DNA of 64,000 nucleotides, from positions 5,580,001 to 5,644,000 of the forward strand of contig NZ_OCSR01000001.1 in the NCBI RefSeq assembly GCF_900230185.1, written 5' to 3'. Each line of letters opens with the position of its first letter. Positions within the stretch are counted from its first letter, which is position 1. The notes below the pieces were generated by a model that worked only from the letters and a program-made list of their open reading frames with translations, was not told where the DNA came from and made no database searches. Below are positions 63,003-64,000 of the stretch, in pieces. Source of the stretch: Burkholderia sp. OK233 (GTDB taxonomy: Bacteria > Pseudomonadota > Gammaproteobacteria > Burkholderiales > Burkholderiaceae). The translations under genes and the position numbers were made by a program.

Positions 63003-64000
63003 TCATCCAAAGTGCGCAAGCACGATCAGTGTCCCGGTGACAACGATTGCCCCGCCAATGCGGGTGGCGATCTGCGCGAACGGCATCAGTTGCATCCGGT
63101 TCGCCGCCGTCAGGATCGCGACGTCGCCGGTGCCCCCCTGACCGCTATGGCACGCGTTCACGATCGCCGTGTCGATGGGGTGCATCTTCAGCCAGAACGC
63201 CACCGCAAAGCCGCTCCCCATCAGCGTCACAACGGTTGCCACAATAGTGACGATATTGGCCAGAGTGAACGCCGCGACCAGTTTGTCCCACGGCGTCATC
63301 GCAACGCCGATCGCGAACAGCAAAGGGTAGGTCACCGCGGTCGAGAAGAACTTGTAGACGACAAAGGCACCCTCCTGCAATGGCGGCGATACCGCCCGCG
63401 CGAGTTTGACCAGCACCGCGATGAACAGCATCGCGACGGGCGCAGGCAGTCCGAACAGGTCGCGGCACATCAGCCCCAGCAGATAGAGCGTAATGGCCGT
63501 GATGCCGGCTGCCGCGATGTGGGTGACGTCAACCTGTCCGGTGATTTCATCACGCATCGGAGCCATCTCCTCCTGCTCTCCAACCTGGAGGCGCCCTTGC
63601 CCGGTGAGGTGCGGCAAGCGTTTCCCGAGCATGTCGAGCGCACCGGACAGGATAATCGCCGTGAGGCTGCCCAGCATCACCGGCGGCAGCACTTGCGCAA
63701 ACAGCTCGCCTTGTGGCAGATGAAGAATTTCTGAGTAACCAATCGACAGGGGAATCGCACCTTCACCGACACCGCCCGCCATGATCGGCGCGACGATGAA
63801 GAAGAATGTATGGTGCGCGCCGAGTCCTAGCGCGGTTCCGACAGCGGTTCCAACGATCCCAGCGGCGACAGAACCGACCGCGAGCGGAACGAAAATCTTC
63901 AGGAAGCCCTGGATCAGCACGCGGCGGTCCATGCTGAGAATGCTGCCGACAATGATCGATGCAATGAACAGGTACAGGAAGTTGGTCGACTTCGTGAAGT
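63003..64000 (-). CDS. 2-hydroxycarboxylate transporter family protein (5' end outside window)
   Basis: At least 332 codons of a CitS/MaeN-type membrane transporter, open to the window edge. The two hallmark glycine-rich loops are present: APIMAGGVGEGAIPLSIGY and NACHSGQGGTGDVAILTAAN. About eight hydrophobic segments are visible. The family moves citrate or malate with sodium or proton, or in exchange for lactate. It lies 119 bp upstream of the DctB-like kinase gene on the same strand and likely carries the ligand that the pair senses. Confidence 0.9.
   Translation of the reverse strand, partial: FTKSTNFLYLFIASIIVGSILSMDRRVLIQGFLKIFVPLAVGSVAAGIVGTAVGTALGLGAHHTFFFIVAPIMAGGVGEGAIPLSIGYSEILHLPQGELFAQVLPPVMLGSLTAIILSGALDMLGKRLPHLTGQGRLQVGEQEEMAPMRDEITGQVDVTHIAAAGITAITLYLLGLMCRDLFGLPAPVAMLFIAVLVKLARAVSPPLQEGAFVVYKFFSTAVTYPLLFAIGVAMTPWDKLVAAFTLANIVTIVATVVTLMGSGFAVAFWLKMHPIDTAIVNACHSGQGGTGDVAILTAANRMQLMPFAQIATRIGGAIVVTGTLIVLAHFG

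Overview
The window looks like Burkholderiaceae DNA, most likely Paraburkholderia or a close relative. The grounds are OmpC-type trimeric porins starting with a signal peptide and QSSVTLYG, polyhydroxybutyrate genes (phaB and a phasin), high-GC coding sequence, families of methyl-accepting chemotaxis proteins, an L-arabinose-type ABC operon, and IS5, IS6 and IS21 elements. No rRNA, tRNA or CRISPR array was recognised. Functional calls rest on motif and family recognition by eye; no search was run.

Region 1 (1-23227) begins with a tyrosine recombinase and ends at an IS5 element, so it reads as an accessory island. It carries second copies of usually housekeeping functions (an RpoD-type sigma factor, FabZ, FabH, malic enzyme MaeB, an HPr-like protein). 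It also has three spermidine-synthase-like methyltransferase-fold proteins, a YoaK/DUF1275 membrane protein, a free-standing CZB zinc domain and a six-gene hyf-like membrane complex. The complex has no [NiFe] cysteine ligands and no ferredoxin subunits. Four copies of a near-perfect palindrome, TGATAAT-N3-ATTATCA, lie in the intergenic spaces at 4807, 9168, 13307 and 14505, placed so that nearly every transcription unit of the island could be read away from one of them. This is the strongest candidate for an undescribed system: a palindrome-linked regulon of paralogous central-metabolism genes plus an energy-converting complex. The hyf-like operon is cut by the IS5 copy, which leaves the first 18 codons of a seventh gene.

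Region 2 (23228-26337) is mobile-element debris: an IS903-like IS5 element set in an IS21 istA remnant, an IS21-associated zinc-ribbon gene, and a porin broken at its C-terminus. Region 3 (26593-40014) is a long leftward sugar operon: FucU-type mutarotase, inositol-monophosphatase-family phosphatase, SDR dehydrogenase, AraF/AraG/AraH transporter, two Gfo/Idh/MocA dehydrogenases, a TIM-barrel isomerase, an alpha/beta hydrolase and a ROK sugar kinase. Many of these genes overlap by ATGA. A divergent ROK-family regulator with an unusual extra N-terminal domain faces it, and a 13-bp direct repeat occurs twice, 80 bp apart, between them.

Region 4 (40018-53500) mixes a broken IS5-type element, an IS6 element, a PLD-family nuclease, a Nudix hydrolase, two decayed inverted copies of an mgtC plus small-protein cassette, a chemoreceptor, a 2H phosphoesterase, several small proteins, phaB and a phasin. 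A 32-bp inverted repeat (one mismatch) at 42905 and 53464 brackets 10.6 kb of this region. Region 5 (53895-64000) holds two more chemoreceptors (one coupled to a DUF3579 protein), an IS6 remnant, an intact porin with a clear terminator, and a DctB/DctD-like two-component pair next to a 2-hydroxycarboxylate transporter that runs off the window.
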